A program made the translations under genes and the position numbers. Of a stretch of DNA of 64,000 nucleotides, positions 40,493-48,476 are shown piece after piece. The stretch is from positions 1-64,000 of IMG/VR virus record IMGVR_UViG_3300035704_000008, one strand, 5' to 3'. Positions within the stretch are counted from its first letter, which is position 1. Every line of letters begins with the position of its first letter. The notes beneath the pieces were generated by a model. The model was not told the origin of the DNA. It did not search any database and saw only the letters and a program-made list of their open reading frames with translations. This DNA is from a virus.

Positions 40493-40660
40493 TCATCCGT
40501 TGCGGCGTGTCTTCTTGGCGCGGCGCCACGCGACCCGGCTGATGATCTTGCCGGTGCCGATCTGGCGAGGCGGGCCGCCGTGGGTCTTGCGTTGCGTGCA
40601 CTTGTCCCGCTTATTGCGGCCGGTGGACCGGTCAATGCGGCTGTACTTGGCTTTCCTCAT
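40493..40660 (-). CDS. Small basic protein
   Basis: 55 residues from ATG 40660 with AAGGGAAA upstream; nearly a third Lys/Arg (SRIDRSTGRNKRDKCTQRK, RRAKKTRRNG). Likely nucleic-acid binding. The 222-base gap between it and the DUF2637-like gene contains one hydrophobic frame (AGAACCLIAIVIIMIYL) that has no sensible stop. Confidence 0.6.
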   Translation of the reverse strand: MRKAKYSRIDRSTGRNKRDKCTQRKTHGGPPRQIGTGKIISRVAWRRAKKTRRNG

Positions 40661-40690
40661 GATCATTTCCCTTTCGGTTGAGGGCGCGTG

Positions 40691-41047
40691 TCAGCGCCCG
40701 AAGTACCGGCCGATCAGCCGGACGATCAGGATGGCCGCAGCGAGAACGCCGAGGCCGAGGAGGGTCAGCTCGAGGCCGCTGACGGGCCAGTTATGCAGCG
40801 GTACGTACCTGGTTACCTGCTGGGTAACGACGGAGGGCCGGGGCGCTGGCGTGCTGGCCGTGTGCGGCGCGAGGTACTTGCGGGCGTAGATGAAGGCGCC
40901 GAGGCCCGCGAGCAGGATTCCCAGTCCGGCTACGGGTGACCTGCGCGTGACGTAGACGGGCCCGGCTTCGCGAGGTCGGCGGGAGACGAGCAGCAGCACG
41001 GCGGCGGCGGCCAGCGCCACGACCAGGGCAGCATGATTATGAATCAT
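40691..41047 (-). CDS. Membrane protein, three predicted helices
   Basis: 118 residues, ATG 41047. Hydrophobic segments at AALVVALAAAAVLLLVS, SPVAGLGILLAGLGAFIYA and LELTLLGLGVLAAAILIVRLIG. Part of the transfer-like cluster; small membrane proteins of this kind accompany TraSA-type ATPases in actinomycete elements. Confidence 0.65.
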   Translation of the reverse strand: MIHNHAALVVALAAAAVLLLVSRRPREAGPVYVTRRSPVAGLGILLAGLGAFIYARKYLAPHTASTPAPRPSVVTQQVTRYVPLHNWPVSGLELTLLGLGVLAAAILIVRLIGRYFGR

Positions 41048-41223
41048 CAGCGGCCTCTATCGGAGGCGGTGAGGTTAGATCCCGCGTCTATACGGGGCAG
41101 CGCCCGGCAGGCGGACGGCCAGTGGAACTCACTGGTGCCGGCGACCTCACTTACCTCATTTCCGCAGGCCAGCGGCCAGGTGATGCCGCCGTGGCGCCCG
41201 GTGGGAAAAGTCACTGACCGCAT
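41047..41223 (-). CDS. Hypothetical small protein
   Basis: 58 residues from ATG 41223 with GAGG upstream, stop overlapping the next ATG (TGATG). Contains TFPTGRHGGITWPLACGNE and FHWPSACRALPRID. No family recognised. Confidence 0.5.
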   Translation of the reverse strand: MRSVTFPTGRHGGITWPLACGNEVSEVAGTSEFHWPSACRALPRIDAGSNLTASDRGR

Positions 41224-41230
41224 GGCGGCC

Positions 41231-43294
41231 TCACTCCTCGTCTAGATCCAGGGTCGACAGCCGCGCGATGGTGCCGCGCAGGTCTGCCGGGTCCAGGTAC
41301 GGCGTGCCGCTGGAGTTCACCGTCCGCACGCCGCGATCGGCCAGTTGCTCGCCGAGCTGCTTCGCCGTCATCTGCCGGTAGGCCCCCCACCCGGGTGCGA
41401 GCGCCCGCAGCAAGCCGACAGCGTCGCGGAGCTTGACCCGCTCATGGCCGAGAACCTCGTCGAGGTCGTCGAGCAGGTCCCTGGATTCGATCGCGCGGGG
41501 GCGGCTGCCGCTGCCGGGCACGCCGCGGCCCTGCCGGGCCATCTCGTCAAGGGACCGGCCGATCAGCGGCGTCACCTGGTCATTGCCGCGGGCCACCGGC
41601 AGGAAATGCACCTGCACGATCTCCGACCGCTGCCCGGAGAACCCCTTGACCAGCGCGGTCCCCCGGTCCGTGCCCGGGATGAGCTCCGTGGCCCGGTGGC
41701 CGCCCGCGTAGGCGCCCTGGCCGAGCAGGGCGTCATTAGCCACGTGGTCGCCGACCGCGAACGCGATGCCGTTGGAGCAGTTCCGGGTCACGTCCCGCGG
41801 CATGCTGTCCTTGGTGGGCGCCTGCGTCGAGACCATCAGGTGGATGCCGCGCTTGCGGTCCAGCTTCACGATGTCGCAGAGCAGGGCGCTGATGTCCTTG
41901 CCGTGCTTCTTGTGCTGGATCGCGACGTGGGCCTCTTCCAGCAGGACGAGCATCGGGTGCAGGCCGACCCCGGCGCTGGCCAGCTGGCGCGTCACCTCCG
42001 GCGCCTCGTGGTCGACGAGCCGCTGCCCGCGGGCCTGCACCTCGTCTTTCAGCTCCTCCAGCTCGCCGAGGATCTGCTCGATGTACTCGTCTTCGGCGCC
42101 CATGACGTACCGGGAGCAGCGCCGTTCCATGACCTCGAAGTCGAAGTTCGTATCGGGGATGAGGATCCGCAGCTCGGTCGTGATGTCGAGGGCGTAGCCG
42201 CACGCTATGACGCGGGCCGCGCTGGACTTGCCCTGCTCGGGCATCCCCCCGCAGATCGTGTTCCGGCCGGTCACCGGGACGCGGATCGGGTCGCCGCGCA
42301 GTACCTTCCCGAACGGCAGTCCCCTGAATACGTCGGTGAACCCGTCGCCGAGCAGCGGGTACGGCCCCGCGCCTTCCTCGAGCGCTCCCTTGTCAGCGAT
42401 CCACAGGTCGAGGATCCCTGCCTCATCGCCGGTGACGGGCCATACTTCCTTGGCTAGCCGGAACAGGCCGGTGGCCAGGTCGGCGCGGCGGCGGGCGATC
42501 CGCTCGGCGGGCACCCCGGCGGGGAGCCGGATGATGGCGTGGGTGCCGCGGCCGTCGCGGCGGCACGGGGTCAGGTACTGCATCGGCACCCCCTCTTTCA
42601 GGTAGCCGGTGATCTGCGGGATGCGGAGCGCGTCCAGCGCCCGGGTGATGGTGGTCTCGTCGATGGACACGTCAGTGTCCGGGCCGGCTGAGGTGGCCGC
42701 CCACTGCGGGGCCATCGCGGTGCCGGCTGCGGCGCGGCCCGCCCAGTACAGGGCGGCGGCCGCGACCCACGGCGCTGCGAGCAGGAACGGACCCCACGCG
42801 ACGGACACCGCGATCACGACCAGTTCGGCGAACCGGGCGGCGACCTCGACGGGGACGGCAGCCTTGGCCAGGTGCCCGGTCGCGATGGCCAGCAGCGTGC
42901 CGGTCCCGGCCAGGATCAGGAACACGCTGAACACCAGCTTCGGGAGCTGGAGCAGCAGCCGGGCCGGGACCTCGAACATGTCGACGCGGCGTTCGTGGCG
43001 GTCCTTGCGGAACGCGGCGAGACGGGATTCCCACTCGAGGGCGGCGTCGAGGTTCCCCGATGTCTCGGCGGCGCGGATCCACCGTTCGTACCGCCCGGCT
43101 GTGCGGGAATCCCATAGCCGTTTCGTGACGACGGCCGCGCCGAGCGGGATGTACATCAGGTTGCGCCCGGCGGCGCGAGTGCCCTCGTGGCGGGCGACGA
43201 CGCTGATGACGCGCAGCGGCGCGGACCGGGGCGGCTCGCTGACGACCTGCCCTTCCAGGACCGCCGGGTCACGCGGGGCGAGCTCAGCTTTCAC
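41231..43294 (-). CDS. FtsK/SpoIIIE-type DNA translocase (TraSA/TraB-like)
   Basis: 687 residues from GTG 43294; TTG 43345 is an alternative. A soluble N-terminal part is followed by two or three membrane segments (LLLQLPKLVFSVFLILAGTGTLLAIA in part; LVVIAVSVAWGPFLLAAPWVAAAALY in part). The motor domain has Walker A GGMPEQGKSSAARV, Walker B HPMLVLLEEAHV, HLMVSTQAPTKDS and an arginine-containing segment. The C-terminus resembles a gamma-like winged helix (TAKQLGEQLADRGVRTVNSSG). Such ATPases move double-stranded DNA between mycelial cells in actinomycete conjugative elements. Unusual in a virion-encoding genome. Confidence 0.85.
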   Translation of the reverse strand: MKAELAPRDPAVLEGQVVSEPPRSAPLRVISVVARHEGTRAAGRNLMYIPLGAAVVTKRLWDSRTAGRYERWIRAAETSGNLDAALEWESRLAAFRKDRHERRVDMFEVPARLLLQLPKLVFSVFLILAGTGTLLAIATGHLAKAAVPVEVAARFAELVVIAVSVAWGPFLLAAPWVAAAALYWAGRAAAGTAMAPQWAATSAGPDTDVSIDETTITRALDALRIPQITGYLKEGVPMQYLTPCRRDGRGTHAIIRLPAGVPAERIARRRADLATGLFRLAKEVWPVTGDEAGILDLWIADKGALEEGAGPYPLLGDGFTDVFRGLPFGKVLRGDPIRVPVTGRNTICGGMPEQGKSSAARVIACGYALDITTELRILIPDTNFDFEVMERRCSRYVMGAEDEYIEQILGELEELKDEVQARGQRLVDHEAPEVTRQLASAGVGLHPMLVLLEEAHVAIQHKKHGKDISALLCDIVKLDRKRGIHLMVSTQAPTKDSMPRDVTRNCSNGIAFAVGDHVANDALLGQGAYAGGHRATELIPGTDRGTALVKGFSGQRSEIVQVHFLPVARGNDQVTPLIGRSLDEMARQGRGVPGSGSRPRAIESRDLLDDLDEVLGHERVKLRDAVGLLRALAPGWGAYRQMTAKQLGEQLADRGVRTVNSSGTPYLDPADLRGTIARLSTLDLDEE

Positions 43295-43568
43295 TGCGGC
43301 GTACTGGCATCTTCGCGGGCTTCCATGCCCTCGCCGCTGGCTCAACCTTGCGGCCGCCGGCCTTCCTGCGCCGCCTGGCCCTGACCACCAGGAGCACGAA
43401 CACGATCATGATCAGCACGGGGAGCGCGTTGTGGCCGAAGTCGAAACCGGCCCGGGCCGCCGTGGCGTTCACCGGCTGGTGGTATCCGGCGTTCCACTTG
43501 CACTGCCACTGCTGCGCCCACGAGCCGGTGTTGCAGTGTGCCGCCATAGCGGCGAGATGGGTGATCAC
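43284..43568 (-). CDS. Small membrane protein
   Basis: 94 residues from GTG 43568. Two Cys near the N-terminus (HCNTGSWAQQWQCKW), one transmembrane helix (ALPVLIMIVFVLLVV), then a strongly basic cytoplasmic tail. It overlaps the translocase by 11 bases and may be its membrane partner. Confidence 0.65.
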   Translation of the reverse strand: MITHLAAMAAHCNTGSWAQQWQCKWNAGYHQPVNATAARAGFDFGHNALPVLIMIVFVLLVVRARRRRKAGGRKVEPAARAWKPAKMPVRRSES

Positions 43569-43578
43569 TGGTTTCCTC

Positions 43579-43773
43579 CTAGTGGAGACGCCCGCCGCTG
43601 ATCTGCGACAGGAGATGGCTGATGTCCGGGCCGATGATGGTGCCGGACAGGACGACGCCGAGGAGCACCGCCAGGAACAGCGCCCACGCGGGCGCCGCCC
43701 ATTTGGCCAGCGCCCACAGCACGAGGGCGATCACGGCGAGCGGGAGAAAAGCCGTCAGCGTCTGGGTGTTCAT
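43579..43773 (-). CDS. Small membrane protein
   Basis: 64 residues from ATG 43773. Two hydrophobic helices (LTAFLPLAVIALVLWALA; WALFLAVLLGVVLSGTIIG) and a short tail (ISHLLSQISGGRLH). Similar peptides occur next to translocase genes in actinomycete integrative elements. Confidence 0.65.
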   Translation of the reverse strand: MNTQTLTAFLPLAVIALVLWALAKWAAPAWALFLAVLLGVVLSGTIIGPDISHLLSQISGGRLH

Positions 43774-43792
43774 GGCAGGAAGTCCTTCCTTG

Positions 43793-44206
43793 TCAGCAGC
43801 GCCCGCGGTAGGCGCCGGTGTTGTAGGTGACCCACGGTGTCCAGTCGGAGCCGTCGCGGCTGATCCGGACGGCAGCGCGGGCGTTGGCGCGGGCGCCGAA
43901 CGCGGACAGGGAGCCGTGGACGGAGTTGACCTGCCAGTAGCCGCGGTCCGTCGTCCCGTTGGTGTTGTGCAGGGACGCGTACTGCCTGCCGCCGGATTCG
44001 GCCATGGCCACCGAGGCGGCCGTGGCGGCGGCCGCGGGTGACCCGCCGGCCTGCTCCCAGAGCCGTTCGAGGCCGGCGCAGCCGAGCGTCCCGCCCCGGA
44101 CATGCGCGGCTGTCGTGACCGCGGGCAGCCTGGGCAGATGATGGCCGTGGGTGACGTACAGGAACAGGCCGACGACCGCCACCGACGCGCCGAGCTTCGT
44201 GTTCAC
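43793..44206 (-). CDS. Lysozyme-like/transglycosylase protein with signal anchor
   Basis: 137 residues from GTG 44206 (GTGA overlap). An N-terminal hydrophobic anchor (LGASVAVVGLFLYV) leads to a transglycosylase-like domain: AASVAMAESGGRQYASLHNTNGTTDRGYWQVNS (catalytic Glu in AESGG; shown in part) and WVTYNTGAYRGRC. It would open the cell wall locally. Its position in the translocase cluster suggests help with DNA transfer rather than lysis. Confidence 0.75.
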   Translation of the reverse strand: MNTKLGASVAVVGLFLYVTHGHHLPRLPAVTTAAHVRGGTLGCAGLERLWEQAGGSPAAAATAASVAMAESGGRQYASLHNTNGTTDRGYWQVNSVHGSLSAFGARANARAAVRISRDGSDWTPWVTYNTGAYRGRC

Positions 44207-44301
44207 CGGCGCCGCCTGTTCCTGGCGGCCAGCAGCAGCGCCGCCGCAATGGCAAGCACGAGCAGGACGATGACGATCCAGCCGTCACGGTTGGCGGACA
44301 T
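44203..44301 (-). CDS. Tiny membrane protein
   Basis: 32 residues from ATG 44301 with AAGGGAAAG upstream. One helix (GWIVIVLLVLAIAAALLLAA) and a basic end (RNRRRR). Overlaps the transglycosylase start by four bases. Confidence 0.55.
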   Translation of the reverse strand: MSANRDGWIVIVLLVLAIAAALLLAARNRRRR

Positions 44302-44535
44302 AATTTCTTTCCCTTCAGCAGCCGGACGAACCAGCGCAGGATCCCCGCCACGGCGAGGATGACGATCACCCAGCCGGTCCAGGGAGCCGGATGGCGGCCC
44401 GCCGCGGTGGCGAGGACGGCCGCGGTGATCACGCCGGCCGCCTTTCCCCGGTGCCGCGCGGTGCCCCTGCGACCGCGCGGCCGTGCGCCGGGCGCGCGGG
44501 CGCCGGGGAAGGACCGCCCGCGCGCCCGGCCGGGC

Positions 44536-44688
44536 TCATGCGGCCAGCGGGTCCGGCGGCAGGCCGCGCAGGGCGGCCTCGAGCCTGACCGCCGCGTCGA
44601 CCTCGGCGCAGCGGCGGAAGTACGGGATGGTGCCCGGCTCGGCCAGCGGGCCGGCGGGATTGTCGGGGGGCTGGTGTACGGTGTTCAT
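44536..44688 (-). CDS. Hypothetical small protein
   Basis: 50 residues from ATG 44688 with GGAAGG about ten bases upstream. Proline-rich N-terminus (HQPPDNPAGPLAEPG) then a helix (AEVDAAVRLEAALRG). The gap 44302-44535 has only one frame with a membrane-like start at 44432 and no fitting stop. Confidence 0.5.
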   Translation of the reverse strand: MNTVHQPPDNPAGPLAEPGTIPYFRRCAEVDAAVRLEAALRGLPPDPLAA

Positions 44689-44730
44689 GGCTGTGAGGCC
44701 TTCCAAGGGGATTGGAACGATCGCTGAGGG

Positions 44731-44759
44731 CGAGTCCGGTGCTAGCGGCACCGGGCTCG
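44731..44759. terminator. 12-bp stem-loop
   Basis: CGAGTCCGGTGC pairs with GGCACCGGGCTCG (one G-T pair) with a tight loop at 44743-44747; on the plus strand CTTTCA follows. It separates the BldC-like gene from the transfer-like operon on the minus strand and may be an attenuator. Confidence 0.5.
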
Positions 44760-44778
44760 CTTTCATGTGCGGCGGGCA

Positions 44779-44973
44779 TCATGCCGCCGCCTCGGTGAGC
44801 GCGCGGATCTCGGATTCCGGGTAGCGGCGCTGGCCGCCCTTCGTGAGGTGGGCGGTGATCTTGCCCGCCCGGTGCCAGTGCGCCAGGGTGCAGACGGCGA
44901 CCCCGATCCTGCTGGCGGCCACGCAGGGCCTCAGCAGCACGAGTTCAGCGTCTTTCACGGTTTCCGGTTCCAC
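44779..44973 (-). CDS. BldC/MerR-like helix-turn-helix protein
   Basis: 64 residues from GTG 44973 with CAGGAGC directly upstream. LLRPCVAASRIGVAVCTLAHWHRAGKI and TKGGQRRYPESEIRAL (winged tip) are typical of BldC-like/excisionase HTH proteins. It heads the minus-strand transfer-like operon and faces the plus-strand regulators, so it may control this divergent region. Confidence 0.75.
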   Translation of the reverse strand: MEPETVKDAELVLLRPCVAASRIGVAVCTLAHWHRAGKITAHLTKGGQRRYPESEIRALTEAAA

Positions 44974-44980
44974 GCTCCTG

Positions 44981-45012
44981 AGTTAACCAAGCGTTAAACC
45001 TAGCGTCAACCC
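44981..45012. promoter_or_regulatory. Divergent control region with repeated AGCGTNAA
   Basis: On the minus strand TTGACG (45009-45004) and TTAACT (44986-44981) are separated by 17 bases. AGCGTTAAACC (44990-45000) and AGCGTCAACCC (45002-45012) form a direct repeat overlapping this promoter, suitable for a HTH repressor. Because the -10 lies very close to the GTG at 44973, the transcript would be almost leaderless. Confidence 0.45.
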
Positions 45013-45155
45013 TTCAAATGGTTTATTTTTGGATAGCAGGTAGACACTCAGGTCAAGTGCATGGTGCGGTCCGCTCACGTCACGGGCGGCTTGACCCTCC
45101 GGGGTCAGCGGCCCGATGCTGGTGTGGATAATCCATGGATAGGAAGGACCGCACC

Positions 45156-45893
45156 ATGCACCCACGGATGCTCGCCAGGCAGGATTGCAGCGGCGGCACC
45201 TGCCCGGCCGTCTACGACGACGACCCCGACCTGCAGCCCGAAGAACTCGCGATCGTCGGCAAGCAGGCGAGCGACGGACTACGCGCCCGACTCGCTGATC
45301 GCATCGCGCAGGACGAGGTAGTCGGGGTGATCCGCCGCGAGATCGTGGAAGCAGCCCTGATCGCGGATCTAGTCACCCGCCCGGCCTCAGAGCCCGTCAC
45401 CCTCGCCGAACTGCAGGCACAGTTCGAGACGTTCTCCTACTCGGCGTTCCGGCTAGAGCATCTCCAGCACTACGCCGGCACCGCCAGAGACGACCAGTGG
45501 GTCGCCCTGCTCAAGGCAAACCGCCGCTGGGGAAAGACCCACCAGCGCGTCCATGTCATCGCCGAGCCGCTCACCATCGCCATGCAGGAAGAACTCACCG
45601 ACGGGTACGCGCCGAACGTGACCGCCGGGGAAGACATCCGCATCATCCCCACCGGACCGCGTGAGTGGCCGGGCGGCATCCCCCACGCCGACTTCTGGCT
45701 GTTCGACTCCAGCAAGCTCTACATGATGCGCTACGACGAAACGGACGGTACGTGGATCGGCGCGAGCCGCGTCACGGACCCGGCCCTGATCGTGGAAGCC
45801 TGCCAGGCGCGCGACGCCGCCCTGCACCGCGCCACCCCGTGGGGTTCGTACATCACTTCCCGCCCCGACCTGCAGCGCCGACTGGCGCAGTGA
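45156..45893 (+). CDS. DUF6879-like regulatory protein
   Basis: 245 residues from ATG 45156 with AGGAAGG at eight bases; an upstream ATG at 45135 lacks a ribosome site. The C-terminal 170 residues (FRLEHLQHYAG, RVHVIAEPLTIAMQEEL, AGEDIRII, ADFWLFDSSKLYMMRYDE) match DUF6879, found in actinomycetes beside DUF397 and XRE-DUF5753 genes. The N-terminal part contains CSGGTCPAVYDDD, as in related small proteins. Probably part of a three-component regulatory set with the next gene. Confidence 0.75.
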   Translation: MHPRMLARQDCSGGTCPAVYDDDPDLQPEELAIVGKQASDGLRARLADRIAQDEVVGVIRREIVEAALIADLVTRPASEPVTLAELQAQFETFSYSAFRLEHLQHYAGTARDDQWVALLKANRRWGKTHQRVHVIAEPLTIAMQEELTDGYAPNVTAGEDIRIIPTGPREWPGGIPHADFWLFDSSKLYMMRYDETDGTWIGASRVTDPALIVEACQARDAALHRATPWGSYITSRPDLQRRLAQ

Positions 45894-45903
45894 GGAACCT
45901 GCC

Positions 45904-46767
45904 TTGACGATCCCGCCCTCCCAGCCCGGCCGCGCCGCTCGCGCAGCCCTCGCCACACGGCTGACCGGACTGCGGGCCGTGGCGGGGTTGTCAGGCAACG
46001 CACTAGCCAAGCGAATGGGTGTCGTCCAGTCCCGTGTCTGGAAGATCGAGCACGGCGACCTCCTGCCGGCCGACGAGGACATCAAGGCGTGGGCCGAGGC
46101 GACCGGGGCCGGGGCGGCAGCCGGGGAGCTGCTGGAAATGCTCGCCGAGGCGAAGTCCGAGCAGGCGTTCAGCACCGCGTTCGGGCGCAAGGGCGGCGCC
46201 GCCGCGTACGAGGACCGGGTGCGGGCCATCGAGGAGCAGTCCGCGCGGATAGGCGAGTTCGAGGTCGCCGTCGTCCCCGGCATCCTGCAGACCGCGGACT
46301 ACGCCCGCGAGGTTCTCAGCGTCTCGTCCGGACCCCGCGCATGGGGCTCCGATGATGCCGAGGTGGAAGACAAGATCGCCGGGCGGCTGCGACGGCAGGA
46401 GATCCTCTACGGCCGGGACAGGCGCGTGCAGGTGGTGCTGTCCGAGGCGGCACTGCGGGTCCTGGTGACCACGCCGGAGACCATGGCCGGGCAGCTTGAC
46501 AAGCTCCTGGCCGTCTCCCGGCTGCCAGCCGTCGAGCTCGGCGTGATCGGGTTCGGCCAGCGGATACCCGCCTACTCGATCGGCGGCTTCCGCGTCTACG
46601 ACGATGACCTGATCGTCGTGGAGTCGATCTCAGGGGAAGACGAGATCACCGATCCCGCCAAGGTGGCGGTGTACCTCGGGGCGTTCGGCGCGCTGAGGAA
46701 TGCCGCGGGCACCGGGGCCGACGCCGAGGCGCTCATCCAGCGGGCCCTGGAGGATGTCCGGCGGTGA
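45904..46767 (+). CDS. XRE-family regulator with DUF5753
   Basis: 287 residues from TTG 45904. N-terminal HTH (RLTGLRAVAGLSGNALAKRMGVVQSRVWKIEHG, in part). C-terminal DUF5753 (VPGILQTADYAREVL, RLRRQEILYGRDR, VLSEAALRVLV, IGFGQRIPAYSIGGFRVYDDD). This WhiJ-like family works with small DUF397 proteins in developmental and antibiotic control in streptomycetes. A DUF397 gene follows at 47230. Confidence 0.88.
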   Translation: MTIPPSQPGRAARAALATRLTGLRAVAGLSGNALAKRMGVVQSRVWKIEHGDLLPADEDIKAWAEATGAGAAAGELLEMLAEAKSEQAFSTAFGRKGGAAAYEDRVRAIEEQSARIGEFEVAVVPGILQTADYAREVLSVSSGPRAWGSDDAEVEDKIAGRLRRQEILYGRDRRVQVVLSEAALRVLVTTPETMAGQLDKLLAVSRLPAVELGVIGFGQRIPAYSIGGFRVYDDDLIVVESISGEDEITDPAKVAVYLGAFGALRNAAGTGADAEALIQRALEDVRR

Positions 46768-46949
46768 ACCGCAGCAGGGAATGGCAGCAGATCCAGCGGG
46801 ACGCGCAGCGCGAGCTCGGCAACCGGGCCGACGCGATCCGCCGTCAGCCGTGGCGCATCTGGCGTAACCGCCGGCTGCGCGCCGAGGTCCGGGCGATCAT
46901 GGCCGTGGTGGATCCGGAATGGAAGCCGGGCCGGCGTCCGCAGGACTAG
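46764..46949 (+). CDS. Small basic protein
   Basis: 61 residues from GTG 46764 (GTGA overlap). Arg/Trp-rich helices (REWQQIQRDAQRELGNRADAIRR, in part; WRNRRLRAEVRAIM). Co-transcribed with the regulator; function unknown. Confidence 0.6.
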   Translation: MNRSREWQQIQRDAQRELGNRADAIRRQPWRIWRNRRLRAEVRAIMAVVDPEWKPGRRPQD

Positions 46950-47151
46950 CCTCGCGCCGCGCCCGTTCCATCGCCCGTTCGCCCGCGCGCCGCTTGCGCC
47001 GACCGGCCGGGCTGGTGCCGTGGTCCATCTGCGCGGGGACCGGCTTGCGTGACGTCCGGGTGGTCTTGCGGGCCCGCCGCTCCTCGGCCGGGAGCGACAT
47101 GTCGGCGAGCCGGTTCGAGCCGCGGCGCCCGTAGCCCTTGCTGCTGGCCAT
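46897..47151 (-). CDS. Small basic protein, possible
   Basis: 84 residues from ATG 47151. SSKGYGRRGSNRLADMSLPAEERRARKTTRTSRK is polar and protein-like, but the last third is low complexity and overlaps the opposite gene by 53 bases. Listed as possible. Confidence 0.4.
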   Translation of the reverse strand: MASSKGYGRRGSNRLADMSLPAEERRARKTTRTSRKPVPAQMDHGTSPAGRRKRRAGERAMERARREASPADAGPASIPDPPRP

Positions 47152-47229
47152 GCTGAGACGGTACGCCACCGCCGGGCGCGTGACAAGCTAGTCACTGAAT
47201 GTTAGTGTCCGTGGGCGGAGGTGGTCACC

Positions 47230-47400
47230 GTGAACGGATGGCGCAAGAGCTCGCACAGCTTCGCGAACGGCAACTGCACGGAGGTCGCCAGTGACGGCGA
47301 GGGCGTCGCTGTGCGCGACTCGCAGGACCCGGACGGGACGGTGCTGGTGTTCGGGCCGGTGGTCTGGGTGGCGTTCCTGGCGGGTCTCAGGTCCGCCTGA
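47230..47400 (+). CDS. DUF397 protein
   Basis: 56 residues from GTG 47230 with GGAGGTGG upstream. NGWRKSSHSFANGNCTEVA, VAVRDSQDPDG, VLVFGPVVWVAFLAGLR is the full DUF397 pattern. DUF397 proteins act with XRE-DUF5753 regulators such as the one at 45904. Confidence 0.88.
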   Translation: MNGWRKSSHSFANGNCTEVASDGEGVAVRDSQDPDGTVLVFGPVVWVAFLAGLRSA

Positions 47401-47527
47401 ATACCCGGCGCGTGACAGGCCAGCTACAGCGTGCTATGTTGCGTTCAAGTGCGGTCTGCAATTGGCACGGCGGCCGCGCGGTGCATCTGAACAGCGCCCG
47501 CCCGGCTCACACCCCGGGCGGGCGCGG

Positions 47528-47600
47528 GCGCCGTTAGCTCAGCGGACAGAGCAGCCTCCCTCTCAGGGGCGGGTCCGGGGTTCGAGTCCCTGGCGGCGCG
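47528..47600 (+). tRNA. tRNA gene, Arg-like, anticodon loop atypical (TCT or CTC)
   Basis: Complete cloverleaf of 73 nt: acceptor GCGCCGT/GCGGCGC (last pair T-G), D-arm GCTC/GAGC with an AGCGGACA loop, anticodon stem GCCTC/GGGGC, T-arm CGGGG-TTCGAGT-CCCTG, discriminator G, no encoded CCA. The seven-base anticodon loop reads CCTCTCA, which gives TCT (Arg) at 34-36 but puts C, not U, at position 33 and C at 37. A one-base shift would read CTC with normal U33/A37 but costs stem pairs. Function therefore uncertain. Confidence 0.75.
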
Positions 47601-47717
47601 CGACCGCCGGCCGTCCGGGTAACACCGACGCCACGATGTCCCGCAGGACGGCCGGCGGGACATGCCCGTATCCGGAGATACTTGCCGTCCGTCTCCTGAT
47701 GTGCTTACGGTGCGCGC

Positions 47718-47900
47718 ATGGGGGAGAACGCGGTATCGGTCGGCGAGTTCCTGGAGCGCCACCCGGAGGTGTCCTGGCCGCCGTGCGCCGTCGACGGCGT
47801 CTGGCACGCGACGGTGAGCCTGGACTGCGGGTACGGCTACGCGAGCGGCCGCACCGAGGGCGAGCTGCTCGCCAAGCTGACCGAGGCGCTGGAAGGCTAG
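47718..47900 (+). CDS. Hypothetical small protein
   Basis: 60 residues, ATG 47718. SVGEFLERHPEVSWPPCAVDG, WHATVSLDCGYGYASGRTEGELLAKL. Acidic, two Cys. Convergent with the next gene (overlap of four bases). No family recognised. Confidence 0.55.
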   Translation: MGENAVSVGEFLERHPEVSWPPCAVDGVWHATVSLDCGYGYASGRTEGELLAKLTEALEG

Positions 47901-48262
47901 TGCGGGCCGGCGGCCAGGCCGCCGTCGATCACCCCGAGGCGGCACCGGGCGGCCTTGCAGTCGGCGACGCCCAGGGCGTAGGCCCGCTGCCGCTCGGCAG
48001 ACAGGACCGCCTCGTCGACCGCCCACCGGCGGGCGATCTCGACCGCGCGCTCGAAGGCCGCGCGGGTCAGCGCGGCCATCTCCAGGGCGGCGGGGCTGCC
48101 CGGGTCGCGGGCCAGCCCGGCCACGGCCAGGGCGGCCGCGGCGCTGTTCGTGATGATGAGATCCCGGACGTCGGCCCAGCCGGGTGAGAGAGCGTCGGAT
48201 TTCCGCGAGCCCCGTCCGGGCGGTCCCGGGTCAGGCTCGTCCGGGCGTGCAGGTTCGGCCAT
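47897..48262 (-). CDS. Hypothetical helical protein
   Basis: 121 residues, ATG 48262. Pro-rich N-terminus, then a long helical stretch (SAAAALAVAGLARDPGS, LTRAAFERAVEIARRWAVDEAVL) and ADCKAARCRLGV. Upstream lies an AT-richer leader of about 210 bases with a 10-bp palindrome TGCACGTGCA and a 7-bp hairpin (TAATCGC/GCGATTA). Confidence 0.55.
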   Translation of the reverse strand: MAEPARPDEPDPGPPGRGSRKSDALSPGWADVRDLIITNSAAAALAVAGLARDPGSPAALEMAALTRAAFERAVEIARRWAVDEAVLSAERQRAYALGVADCKAARCRLGVIDGGLAAGPH

Positions 48263-48476
48263 TGTCGTTTCCTCCCAGCGCCAGGCCGCACCCGGAGTCC
48301 CAGGCCGGTCCGCCTGCGGCTGGCGTCCGTAATCGCTCCGCGATTAGTTCCCTGCGTACCGTCATATTTGATGCACGTGCACATGCGCAAGCGGTACGGC
48401 GGGTTGTATTCAATAACCATGACGAGCGTACTGCGCTGGCGTCACACGCGCACCAGCACGTAACGTAGCTGCGGTC

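Noticed and set aside
39900-40601. Minus-strand frame containing a hydrophobic segment before the DUF2637-like gene
   Set aside because: It would overlap that gene by 370 bases; only the first part looks protein-like and no fitting stop exists.
43770-44432. 220-codon minus-strand frame starting with a membrane-like segment
   Set aside because: After about 40 residues it overlaps the transglycosylase in another frame with shadow-like composition; a decayed small gene at its start is possible but unproven.
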